From positions 248,001 to 312,000 of the forward strand of contig NZ_BAFT02000110.1 in assembly GCF_000308475.2 (NCBI RefSeq): a DNA stretch of 64,000 nucleotides. The letters run 5' to 3'. The notes beneath the pieces were generated by a model, which was given only the letters and a program-made list of their open reading frames with translations, made no database searches and was not told the origin of the DNA. Source of the DNA: Nocardia brasiliensis NBRC 14402. GTDB taxonomy: Bacteria; Actinomycetota; Actinomycetes; Mycobacteriales; Mycobacteriaceae. Position numbers and translations under genes: made by a program. Below are positions 34,896 to 43,021 of the stretch, one piece after another. The stretch's first letter is position 1; every line of letters begins with the position of its first letter.

Positions 34896-35812
34896 TCGTC
34901 GGGTTCATCGACGAATACCGCCAGGTCTATGGCGTCGAGTCGATCTGTGGTGCGCTCTCGGCGCACGGAATCCAGTTCTCGCCAAGGACTTACCGCAAAG
35001 CACGCCGCCGGCCCGCCTCGGCCCGCGATATCGCCGACGCCCATGTGGAGAACGTGTTGCGTGATCTGACAGGCAGCCCGGAGCACATGTATGGGCGCCG
35101 CAAGATGACCCGCTATCTGCGTCGCCGCGGCCACCAGGTGGCTTTCTGTACCGTCGACCGGATCATGCGCGAACTGGGCCTCAACGGGGTCGTGCGAGGC
35201 CGCAGACATCGGACCACCATCCCGGATAAGGACGGGATCCGCGCCGGTGACAAGCTCAACAGGGATTTCACCGCCACCGCACCGAACCTGGTGTGGGTCG
35301 CTGATTTCACCTACGTCTCGACCTGGACCGGGTGGGCATACGTTGCATGCGTTTTCGACGCCTACTCTCGCGCGATCGTCGGTTGGACCACCGCTGCCAC
35401 GAAGACCACAGCGCTGGTGTCCAAGGCGCTGAACATGGCTTTGTGGCGCCGTGATCACTACGGGCATCCGGTCGAGCCCGGATTGATCCATCACAGCGAC
35501 GCAGGGTCGCAATACACCTCGGTGAAGTTCGCCGAATCTCTTGCACTACAAAGGCTCTCGGCATCGATCGGCTCAGTCGGCGACGCCTACGACAACGCTC
35601 TGGCGGAATCGATCATCGGCCTGTTCAAGACCGAGGTCGTCAACCGCCTCGGCCCATTCAAGACCCTGTCCGAGGTCGAGTTCACGCTCATGGAATGGGT
35701 CGACCGGTACAACAACGCACGCCTGCATTCCTGGCTGAACTACATACCCCCAGCCGAATACGAGGCCGCGTACTACTCTCAACAATCGCCACGCCGACCG
35801 GCGCTGGCCTGA
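34892..35812 (+). CDS. IS3-family transposase OrfB (DDE integrase domain)
   Basis: A 306-residue catalytic part with the HTH_21-like YRQVYGVESICGAL start, and the acidic triad in VADFTYV, HHSDAGSQY and the glutamate of ALAESIIGLFKTE. It ends with YNNARLHSWLNYIPPAEYE, typical of the family. The TTG at 34892 is only the first possible start in frame; expression is expected as a fusion with OrfA through the heptamer at 34859. All catalytic residues are intact. Confidence 0.9.
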   Translation: MIVGFIDEYRQVYGVESICGALSAHGIQFSPRTYRKARRRPASARDIADAHVENVLRDLTGSPEHMYGRRKMTRYLRRRGHQVAFCTVDRIMRELGLNGVVRGRRHRTTIPDKDGIRAGDKLNRDFTATAPNLVWVADFTYVSTWTGWAYVACVFDAYSRAIVGWTTAATKTTALVSKALNMALWRRDHYGHPVEPGLIHHSDAGSQYTSVKFAESLALQRLSASIGSVGDAYDNALAESIIGLFKTEVVNRLGPFKTLSEVEFTLMEWVDRYNNARLHSWLNYIPPAEYEAAYYSQQSPRRPALA

Positions 35813-35845
35813 ATCAGAAGCCGGTCCCTTACCCGTGACGGTTCA

Positions 35846-36018
35846 CGTTCCGGAAGGCAGTGGCGACGCTGATCGCCGAGGCGTCGGATTCGAAGACCGC
35901 CGCCAAGCAGTTGGGGCACTCGCGCGAGGGGATCACCGAGCGGCACTACATCGCGTCACCCGAGCAGGCCCCGGACTCGTCGGCGGTGCTGGAGCTGGGT
36001 TTCGGTGGGGACAGCTGA
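35846..36018 (+). pseudogene. Tyrosine integrase, last 57 codons
   Basis: The frame reads TFRKAVATLI, then KQLGHSREGITERHYI with the late His and the nucleophile Tyr, and stops at 36016-36018. This is the C-terminal end of a phage-type tyrosine recombinase. Everything before the catalytic Arg region has been replaced by the IS3 element, whose last base supplies the first base of this frame. It sits 112 bases from the tRNA-Lys 3' end, the expected place for an island integrase. Confidence 0.82.
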
Positions 36019-36041
36019 CGAACACGGCTGGGTGCGCGAAT

Positions 36042-36058
36042 GTTTGGGATATTTTGGG
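36042..36058 (+). repeat. Element-end repeat, copy 2
   Basis: Partner of 29291-29308, described there. It lies between the integrase remnant and the tRNA terminator. Confidence 0.4.
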
Positions 36059-36087
36059 AACGGTCCGATCCGCCTGGCGAAACGAAA

Positions 36088-36126
36088 ACGGCCCCTGACC
36101 TGTAATGCCAGGTCAGGGGCCGTTTT
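36088..36126. terminator. Strong bidirectional terminator next to tRNA-Lys
   Basis: A 14-bp perfect stem ACGGCCCCTGACCT/AGGTCAGGGGCCGT with an 8-base loop, preceded by AAA and followed by TTT, so it works both ways. It ends the minus-strand tRNA-Lys transcript. It must have come in with the element, because the tRNA's earlier terminator appears to be at 29089-29119. Confidence 0.8.
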
Positions 36127-36130
36127 AATG

Positions 36131-36203
<73 letters not shown>

Positions 36204-36477
36204 TTGCTCCGTGTTCCGGTGCGTGAGAAACCTTAACAGGCCGAGGGCGCAGATGTGAAATCGCGCCCTGACCGGCGCGGATGGGTGCATCGGTTGCCGT
36301 GTTAACAACGGAGGGGGTGGTTCGGATCTATCCCGTGTAACACCACTGTGTCGACGCGGGATTCGCGTTGGTGCGAGACCTTCGGACTGGCAGAATGTCC
36401 GAATGTGGTCTCGACCGTTCCGCAGACACGGCGGGTTGAGCTGTAGCGGGCGGGATCGACTTGAAACGGGGTTGAAG

Positions 36478-37692
36478 ATGAGCGTTGGACGAGGTCGGCG
36501 TCGGTGGATACGACATATCAGCGGGCCTGTTGCCGTGCTGGCGGTGGCAGCGTTGGCCCTGTCGGGTTGCTCCTCGTCGAGCACGACGGACTCGTCCACG
36601 GTCATGATCGACCGTAATCCGATGCTGGAGTTGATCAAGCCGAAGTTGATGTCCCCGGTCAAGGACGGCGATGTCGGAGTGTCGCCGGGCGTGCCGCTGG
36701 CCTTCCATGTCGAGGACGGCCGGTTCACCAATGTGACGTTGGTCAACGCGCAGGACAAGCCGGTGGCAGGCAAGCTGGCCGCGGACGGCCGGTCGTGGGA
36801 GACCACCGAGGTGCTCGGCTACGGCAAGACCTACCGGTTGAAGGCGGACGCGATCGGCCTCGGCGGCGCCAATTCGGCGACGTTGAGTTTCACCACCAGT
36901 TCCCCCGACAGCCAGACCAAGCCGTATCTGCTGCCCGGCGAGGGCGAGGTCGTCGGCATCGGCCAGCCGGTCGCGGTGCAGTTCGACGAGAACATTCCCG
37001 ACCGCAAGGCCGCCCAGGATGCGATCAAAATCACCACCGAACCCCCGGTGGAGGGCGCGTTCTACTGGGTGAACAATCGCGAGGTCCGGTGGCGGCCGGA
37101 GAACTTCTGGGCACCGGGGACCAAGGTCACCATCAACGTGAACGTCTATGGGCGTGACCTCGGCAACGGTCTGTTCGGGCAGGACAACATCCAGTCGTTC
37201 TTCACCATCGGCGATGCCACGATCTTCACCGCCGACGACAACACCAAGCAGGTGGTGGTCGAGCAGAACGGCCAGGTGATCAAGACCATGCCGACCTCGA
37301 TGGGCAAGAACAGCACCCCCACCGACAACGGCATCTACATCGTGGGCGACCGGTTCGACAAGATGATCATGGACTCGTCGACCTACGGCGTGGCGGTGAA
37401 CTCGCCGGACGGATACAAGACGCCGGTCGACTACGCGACCCGAATCTCCTACAGCGGCATCTTCTTCCACTCCGCGCCGTGGTCGGTCGGGCAGCAGGGC
37501 TACAGCAACACCAGTCACGGCTGCCTGAACCTCAGCCCGGCCAACGCACAGTGGGTGTACCAGAACGCCAAGCGCGGCGACATCACCATCATCAAGAACA
37601 CGGTCGGCGGAACCCTTTCCGGCACCGACGGACTCGGGGACTGGAACATCCCTTGGCCGGTGTGGAAGGCGGGCAACGCGGACCGCGGTTAG
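36478..37692 (+). CDS. L,D-transpeptidase lipoprotein
   Basis: A 404-residue cell-wall enzyme that makes 3-3 cross-links in peptidoglycan. The N-terminus has a basic stretch, a hydrophobic core and the lipobox LSGC, so it is anchored to the outer face of the membrane. Two Ig-like domains follow, then the YkuD domain with the motif SHGCLNLS (His347, Cys349). Length and layout match mycobacterial LdtB/Ldt2. The ATG at 36478 is preferred to 36403 because the signal peptide then has normal length. The 274 bases before it hold no gene. Confidence 0.9.
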   Translation: MSVGRGRRRWIRHISGPVAVLAVAALALSGCSSSSTTDSSTVMIDRNPMLELIKPKLMSPVKDGDVGVSPGVPLAFHVEDGRFTNVTLVNAQDKPVAGKLAADGRSWETTEVLGYGKTYRLKADAIGLGGANSATLSFTTSSPDSQTKPYLLPGEGEVVGIGQPVAVQFDENIPDRKAAQDAIKITTEPPVEGAFYWVNNREVRWRPENFWAPGTKVTINVNVYGRDLGNGLFGQDNIQSFFTIGDATIFTADDNTKQVVVEQNGQVIKTMPTSMGKNSTPTDNGIYIVGDRFDKMIMDSSTYGVAVNSPDGYKTPVDYATRISYSGIFFHSAPWSVGQQGYSNTSHGCLNLSPANAQWVYQNAKRGDITIIKNTVGGTLSGTDGLGDWNIPWPVWKAGNADRG

Positions 37693-37738
37693 CCACCGGG
37701 TTCGGGCGGGCCATCGGTGTGAACCGGTGGCCCGCTTG

Positions 37739-39407
37739 CTATTTGGCGTCGAAGTAGCATTCGACGATCGCCGTGGTGAACGGAAAACGGACCGGCGTGG
37801 CGCCGAAGGTGATGCGCCCCGCGTTCTCCGCGGCGGTGGTGATCGCGGCGGCGACCGTCTCGGCTTCCTCGGCCGGACAGTGCACGATGACCTCGTCGTG
37901 CTGGAAGAAGACGAGTTCGGCGCGCAGCCCGGCGTGCGACATCGCGTGGCGTAGGCCGGCGAGCAGCAGCAGTGCCCAGTCGGCGGCGCTGCCCTGCACG
38001 ACGAAGTTCCTGGTGAACCGGCCGCGGGCGCGGGCCGCGGAGGTGCCGAACCCGCGGAACTCCTCTTCGTCGTGGGTCGGCTCGACCTCCGGCGCGGTGA
38101 CCGGCGGGCAGGTGCGGCCCAGCCAGGTACGCACCAGACGCCCCTCCTCGCCGGCGTGGGCGGCGTCGTCGACATAGGCCATGGCGGCCGGATAGCGGCG
38201 GCGGAGTTCGGCCACGTGGGCGAGGGCGTCACCGGAGGTCTGGCCGTACATCGCGCCCAGCATGGCGATCTTGGCTTGGTCGCGTTCGCCGCCGAACGCA
38301 TGGGCCGCCAGATCCGCGTACAGGTCGTCGCCGCGACCGGCGAGTTCCATCAGCCCGGGATCGCGCGACACCGCGGCGAGCACGCGCGGCTCCATCTGGG
38401 CGGCGTCGGCGACCACCAGCCGCCAGCCGGGATCCGCGCGGATGGCTTGGCGGATCACTTTCGGAATCTGCAACGCGCCACCGCCATTGGTGGTCCACCG
38501 GCCCGAAACCGTGCCGCCGGGCAGGTATTCGGGCCGGAACCGGCCGTCGTGCACCCACTGTTCCAGCCAGGACCAGCCGTTGGCGGTGTGCAGCCGGTAG
38601 AGCGACTTGTACGCCAGCAGCGGCGCCACCGCGGGATGATCGATCCGCTGGAGTTCCCATTTTCGCGTGGACGACAGTGAAATACCTACGCGGGCAAAAG
38701 CTCTGATGATGTCCTGGGGTAGGTCCGGGCGCACCCGCACGCCGTTGCCGAACGCGCGGGACACCTCGTCGGCCAGTTCCGCCATCCGCCGCGGCTCCAG
38801 CCCGCCCGGAAAGCGTTCGCCCAGTAAGTTGTCCAGCAACTCGCGGTGGACGTCCGCGCGCCAGGGGATGCCCACGAGGTTTAGTTCCCGTGGCCACCAG
38901 CATGCCCGCCGATTCGGCGGCGAGCAGGAGGCGCATGCGGTCCGGGTGTTCGGTTTTCGCGGTCCGGGCCACCTGCGCCGCGTAAACCTCCAGCAGCGCG
39001 GCGAATTCGTCGACGCCGGGCGGCAGTGGCGCCGGGCCGGAATCGAACAGGGACGGCTGGGTCTCGGCGGCCCGGATCGGCGCGTCCGGCGGGACGGGCA
39101 GGTTGTGCAGGCGGGCCCACGCGGCCGCGAGCGAGCGGGCTTGGCCCGATTGGCCTTCCTCGTGGCCGATCAGCAGCGACTCGGCGGCCTGCACGTCGTA
39201 GCAGCGTGCCACGCGCACGCCCGCCGCCAGCAGCGGACGATAGATGTCGGTGGTACAGCGCCACACCCACCGTTCGACCTCGGGCCGGGACCGCACGGCC
39301 GCCGCGAGCGACGGCTCGTCCACCACCGGGCCTGCCGGTCTGCCCTCCTGGTCGAGTGGGCACAGCCGGGCGCCGCCGTCGCCTGTTTCCGCCACCGCCC
39401 ACCGCAT
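37739..39407 (-). pseudogene. PolA-like 3'-5' exonuclease/DNA polymerase with a one-base frameshift
   Basis: Two frames together make one actinobacterial PolA-like protein of about 555 residues. The first (from ATG 39407) carries the exonuclease-like part, MRWAVAETGDGG to RLLLAAESAGMLVAT. The second carries the polymerase part with motif A VADAAQMEPRVLA, motif B AKIAMLGAMYG and motif C FFQHDEVIV. Removing one base of the CCC at 38887-38889 restores a continuous reading, ATELNLVGIPW. The polymerase motifs are intact. It may be a recent mutation, a sequencing error, or two separate products, since a GTG at 38875 could start the second part. Confidence 0.75.
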
Positions 39408-39527
39408 GCCCAGAGTCTGGCAGCAGGGACCGACAATTCGGTGCGACGCTCGCTCGGGGCCAGATGCGCGGTCCGGACACCGCAAAATGAGGTGCCGACT
39501 CGCGTCCCGGTGCGGTGAACTCGACCC

Positions 39528-40061
39528 ATGAGGATCAGACCGGGAGCCGGGCCGGACGCCGAGTCCGTAGCGGCGCTGCACACGCATAGCTGGCAGACCG
39601 CCTACGCGGGCATCATGCCCGACGCATATCTGCACGGATCGTTGCTCGAGGACCGGCTCGCGCTCTGGCGGAACCGCCTCGACGGCGCACCGTCGGACGG
39701 CACGCTCTTCATCGCCGACGACGCGGACGGGCTCCTCGGCTTCGCCTATCTCGTCCCGCGTACCGACGGCCGCCTCCTGATCGACAACCTGCACGTCCAG
39801 CCGCGGCTGAAACGTTCCGGTATCGGCGGGCGCCTGCTGCGGCACGTCCTCGCCTGGGCCGCCGCCGAACACCCCGGCACCACCGTCTACCTCGAGGTCC
39901 TGAAAGACAACACCCCCGCGATCGCCTTCTACGAACGCAACGGGGCCACCCGCACCGACGAACGCACTGCCCACTTCGAGCAGGGCTTCGACCTGCCCGA
40001 ACTCGAATACACCTGGTTCCCAAGGGATCTGACCGGTCCGGTGTTGCTCTGGAACCGCTGA
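39528..40061 (+). CDS. GNAT-family N-acetyltransferase
   Basis: A 177-residue acetyltransferase. The acetyl-CoA loop is LKRSGIGGRLLRHVLAWA at about residues 91-108, and the IDNLHVQP strand and AIAFYERNGATR are typical. The start of the protein (IRPGAGPDAESVAALHTHSW) matches single-domain GNATs of unknown substrate. It is divergent from the PolA-like gene across 120 bases. Confidence 0.8.
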   Translation: MRIRPGAGPDAESVAALHTHSWQTAYAGIMPDAYLHGSLLEDRLALWRNRLDGAPSDGTLFIADDADGLLGFAYLVPRTDGRLLIDNLHVQPRLKRSGIGGRLLRHVLAWAAAEHPGTTVYLEVLKDNTPAIAFYERNGATRTDERTAHFEQGFDLPELEYTWFPRDLTGPVLLWNR

Positions 40062-40266
40062 CGGCCATCGGCCCGCAGCACTCGCCCCGCGCTACCGTGA
40101 TCGGCACGGGTGGCGACGCTGAGAAGGCTCAGCTGCGCACTGCAGGTCCACCACGTGGTCGACCATCACGTGGTTGCTCACCGCGAGGATGACTCCGCCG
40201 CCGAGATCCGCACGATCGCTGCTCGACCATGATCGTCGAGCCCTGCGCCGTGGCCGGCGAGGTCTC

Positions 40267-40414
40267 CCGGGCTGCCCTTTCTCGGCCGGGCTGACCCCTG
40301 CCAGTCGCGCGGGCTTCCCGTCTGCCGGGGAGGAACACGGCCGGGCTGCCCTTTGTCAGCGGGGTTGACCCTTGCCAGTCGCATCGGCTTTCTGTCGGCC
40401 GGAGAGGAACACGG
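40267..40414 (+). repeat. Tandem 74-bp direct repeat
   Basis: Two adjacent units, 40267-40340 and 40341-40414, agree at roughly 60 of 74 positions. Both begin CCGGGCTGCCCTTT and end AGGAACACGG. The region 40062-40600 contains no gene that I can support. Divergence between the units shows that the duplication is old. Confidence 0.75.
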
Positions 40415-40600
40415 CCACCCGCTGAGCAGTAGCAGGTGGCAGGGGTCTTTGGTCGACGGTTATGCCGTGACCGGTCCTCGTCGTCGGTGTCCCCTCGATA
40501 TGTGTGCCCTTCAATGATGCGAGCGCTGCGCTGCGTGCCATGGGCGGGGCGTCGATCGTGCCTAAGTGTGAGACATCGGTTACGGTGCAGACAACTCGCA

Positions 40601-40620
40601 GACGATACAACTGTATCGTC
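40601..40620 (+). promoter_or_regulatory. 20-bp palindromic operator before the CoA-transferase gene
   Basis: GACGATAC-AACT-GTATCGTC is a perfect inverted repeat whose right edge is five bases from the ATG at 40626. A TACAAC box inside it could be the -10 of a leaderless transcript. The size and symmetry suit a TetR-family repressor. No TetR gene adjoins it, so its regulator is unknown. Confidence 0.65.
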
Positions 40621-40625
40621 GCGGT

Positions 40626-41459
40626 ATGGAGAACACCGCAGTGCAGCCGCTGTCCGGGGTCCGGGTTGTTTCCCTGGCCGTGAATCTGCCCGGACCGCTC
40701 GCGGCCGCGCGACTCGCGGAACTCGGCGCGCACGTGATCAAGGTGGAGCCGCCGGGTGGGGATCCGCTCGCTGCCGCCGCGCCGGACTGGTATCGCGCGC
40801 TTATCGAGAATCAGGAGATCGCTTCGCTCGATCTGAAACAGGACGCGGACCGACGCAAACTCGACGACCTGCTGCAGCCCGCGGATCTGCTCATCACCTC
40901 GATGCGGCCCAGCGCGCTCGTGCGATTGGACCTCGCCCAGCCGCAGGAGCGTTTCCCGCGACTGTCGCTGATCGAGATCGTCGGCCACGCCGACGACCCG
41001 GAACTGCCCGGTCACGACCTGAACTATCAAGCCGTACACGGCACGCTCGTCCCGCCGCAGATGCCGACGGTGCCGATCGCCGACATGCTCGGCGCCGAGC
41101 GAACCGTCTCCACGGCGCTGGCCGCGCTGGTCCGTCGCGCGGAAACCGGTGCGGGACAACCGTATCGCGTGGCGCTGGAGGAGGCCGCCGCCCGCGCCGG
41201 CGATGCGGTCCGCTATCGGCTGATGGGTACCGACGCGATCCTCGGTGGTGCGTTCCCGGGATACGGCATCTATCGATGCGCCGACGGCTACGTCGCGCTC
41301 GGCGCCGTCGAACCCCACTTCTTCATGCGCGCACTGGCCACTTTCGGCGCCGACGGCAGCCACGAAAGCCTGCGTACCGCGTTCGCCGACAAGTCCACCG
41401 CCGAACTGGAAGCGATCGCCGCCGCCAACGACCTCCCCCTGAACGCCGTCCGCCCCTAG
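40626..41459 (+). CDS. CaiB/BaiF-type CoA-transferase, short form
   Basis: A 277-residue family III CoA-transferase. The N-terminal Rossmann part is clear (LSGVRVVSLAVNLPGPLAAARLAELGAHVIKVEPP, split by the normal GPL loop), and GIYRCADGYVALGAVEPHFF is the second conserved block. Usual members have about 400 residues; here the internal part and the C-terminus are shorter. A leaderless start directly after the palindrome is likely. It moves CoA between organic acids; the acids are unknown. Confidence 0.78.
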   Translation: MENTAVQPLSGVRVVSLAVNLPGPLAAARLAELGAHVIKVEPPGGDPLAAAAPDWYRALIENQEIASLDLKQDADRRKLDDLLQPADLLITSMRPSALVRLDLAQPQERFPRLSLIEIVGHADDPELPGHDLNYQAVHGTLVPPQMPTVPIADMLGAERTVSTALAALVRRAETGAGQPYRVALEEAAARAGDAVRYRLMGTDAILGGAFPGYGIYRCADGYVALGAVEPHFFMRALATFGADGSHESLRTAFADKSTAELEAIAAANDLPLNAVRP

Positions 41460-41665
41460 CCCCACCCTTTCCTCGCACCACTTCTGTTTCCTCGCACCCC
41501 CTCTGCCATGCCACAGCGAGTGCGAAGGATCAGAAAGAGTGCGAGAGCATGCCCACGCCGCGTCGGCTGCACTGCGCTCCCGCGCTCGACGTTCGCTTGG
41601 TTTCCGAGCATCGGGAGCGACTCGGTGCCGAAGGCGGCCGCAGGGTGGAGGTGCTCGACTGGCAC

Positions 41666-41739
41666 GGCGCGCACGTTTCGCCTTCCCGCGCGCGTGTCAG
41701 CGTGCAGACACGCGCGCGGCGTAATGGAAAGTGCGCGGC
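41666..41739 (+). repeat. Palindrome-bearing dispersed repeat, copy 1
   Basis: A 74-base unit from GGCGCGCACGTTTCG to GTGCGCGGC with a 10-bp stem CGCGCGTGTC/GACACGCGCG around loop AGCGTGCA (41699-41706). It matches copy 2 at 41797-41869 along its whole length. The gap 41460-41973 holds no supported gene. Confidence 0.75.
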
Positions 41740-41796
41740 GGCCCCTCGGCCGCGTGGTGGCCGCCCGCCAGGCTCGGTCATGCGCTTGGCCTCGCC

Positions 41797-41869
41797 GGCG
41801 CGCATATTTCGCTTCCCGCGTGCGTGTCTGCACGCTGACACGCGCGCGGCGTAACAAAGAGTGCGCGGC
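41797..41869 (+). repeat. Palindrome-bearing dispersed repeat, copy 2
   Basis: Same unit as 41666-41739. Its stem is GCGTGTC/GACACGC and its loop TGCACGCT (41829-41836) is the exact reverse complement of the copy 1 loop, so the core is inverted while the flanks are direct. Confidence 0.75.
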
Positions 41870-41973
41870 ACACCACATGCAGGCGCTTTGGGCCGCAGGT
41901 CGACGACGTGCCCCTCGGGGAACTCGCCTCCAGGTCGACGCAGCAGGCCGTAACAGCCGCCCACAACCTCGCC

Positions 41974-42013
41974 AAACAAAAGGGCCAGGTCAGGGATTAA
42001 CCTGACCTGGCCC
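41974..42013 (-). terminator. Terminator of tRNA-His
   Basis: A 13-bp perfect stem GGGCCAGGTCAGG/CCTGACCTGGCCC (41982-42013) with a 6-base loop is followed on the minus strand by a T-rich run. It begins six bases after the tRNA 3' end. Confidence 0.85.
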
Positions 42014-42018
42014 GTGCG

Positions 42019-42092
42019 GGTGACCGACGGGACTCGAACCCGCGACAGCCAGGATCACAACCTGGTGCTCTACCAACTGAACTACGGTCACC
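42019..42092 (-). tRNA. tRNA-His(GTG)
   Basis: A minus-strand cloverleaf with an 8-bp acceptor (the extra G at position -1 typical of tRNA-His), D arm GAGC, anticodon stem CCAGG/CCTGG with loop TTGTGAT (anticodon GTG), and T arm with GTTCGAG. No CCA is encoded. Confidence 0.95.
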
Positions 42093-42147
42093 ATTGCCGG
42101 GATGAATACCGGCGCCGTCGATATTAGCGTGTCTACCCTTCGAGTCC

Positions 42148-42798
42148 CTAATCGGTTTCCGGCACGCCGCTGACCTGGGCTGATTCGACGGTCGATGCGG
42201 CGGCGCCGATCTCGGCGGCGACGGCGGCGATCTCCGTGGTGGTCGGGCCGGGGGGCGTGACGAACGCCGTGCGCCGGTAGTACTCGAGTTCGCGGATCGA
42301 TTCCTTGATGTCGGCGAGCGCGCGGTGGGTCAGGCCCTTCTCCGGCTGGCCGAAGTAGATGCGCGGGTACCAGCGACGGCACAGTTCCTTGATCGAGCTC
42401 ACGTCGATCATGCGGTAGTGCAGGTGCGCGTCGAGCGTGGGCATGTCGCGGGCGATGAAGCCGCGGTCGGTGGCGATCGAGTTGCCCGCCAGCGGCACTG
42501 TCCGCGGGGTCGGCACGTATTGGCGGATGTAGTCGAGCACCTGTTCCTCGGCCTCGGCCATGGTGACGGTGGAGCGGCGTACCTCTTCGGTCAGCCCGGA
42601 GCGTGCGTGCATGTCGACGACCACCGGGGGCATCGCGGCCAGCGCCGCGTCGTCGGCGTGGATCACGATGTCCACGCCGTCACCGAGGATGTTGAGGTCG
42701 CTGTCGGTGACGAGCGCGGCCACCTCGATCAGCTTGTCGCTGTCCAGGCGCAGGCCCGTCATCTCGCAATCCATCCACACCACATATTTGTCCGACAC
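42148..42798 (-). CDS. orn: Oligoribonuclease
   Basis: A 216-residue DEDDh exonuclease that degrades very short RNAs to nucleotides. Seen are VWMDCEMTGL (first Asp and Glu), NSIATDRGFI, HYRMIDVSSIKELCRRWYP and HRALADIKESIREL. The GTG at 42798 stands seven bases after a TAATGT box with no ribosome site, so the mRNA looks leaderless. A C-terminal tail of about 30 residues rich in Ala and Thr extends beyond E. coli Orn. The tRNA-His gene follows 55 bases downstream. Confidence 0.93.
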   Translation of the reverse strand: MSDKYVVWMDCEMTGLRLDSDKLIEVAALVTDSDLNILGDGVDIVIHADDAALAAMPPVVVDMHARSGLTEEVRRSTVTMAEAEEQVLDYIRQYVPTPRTVPLAGNSIATDRGFIARDMPTLDAHLHYRMIDVSSIKELCRRWYPRIYFGQPEKGLTHRALADIKESIRELEYYRRTAFVTPPGPTTTEIAAVAAEIGAAASTVESAQVSGVPETD

Positions 42799-43021
42799 GG
42801 CAGCAACATTAGCTCTGTCCGATTTGCGCTGCCTTCGCGCCGCGTGTTCTCGGCGGGGTGTCCCGCCGGGTTTACCGGTGTGGCGACAATCTCGGCGGGG
42901 TGTGCCGCTCCTGATCGGGCGTTGCGGGGATACAGTTTCGGGCAGATCGGCACAGGCGTTTCGGTACGACAGCAAACACTGCGTTAGCAGTTCGAGTCAG
43001 ACCCCAGACGGAGGACGTGCG

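Larger units (their letters stand above)
34516..35845 (+). mobile_element. IS3-family insertion sequence, 1330 bp
   Basis: Bounded by perfect 15-bp terminal inverted repeats TGAACCGTCACGGGT (34516-34530) and ACCCGTGACGGTTCA (35831-35845), with weaker matching for another 15 bases inward. The ends are TG...CA as in IS3. It encodes orfA and orfB in overlapping frames. The flanking bases (CAC on the left, CGT on the right) are not a target duplication. The right end abuts the integrase fragment, so insertion was probably followed by loss of the left part. Confidence 0.9.

Noticed and set aside
38229..39974. Single 581-codon minus-strand frame as one gene
   Set aside because: Only the part from the ATG at 39407 to the frameshift at 38887 is protein-like; beyond it the frame becomes Arg/Gly-rich shadow of the polymerase part.
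41666..41869. Possible CRISPR array
   Set aside because: Only two units, long and palindromic, with one 57-base gap and no cas genes nearby.
41508..42005. Open frames on both strands across the palindromic repeats
   Set aside because: They exist only because the repeats are GC-rich; the reading repeats the same Arg/Ala words in each copy, with no start signals.
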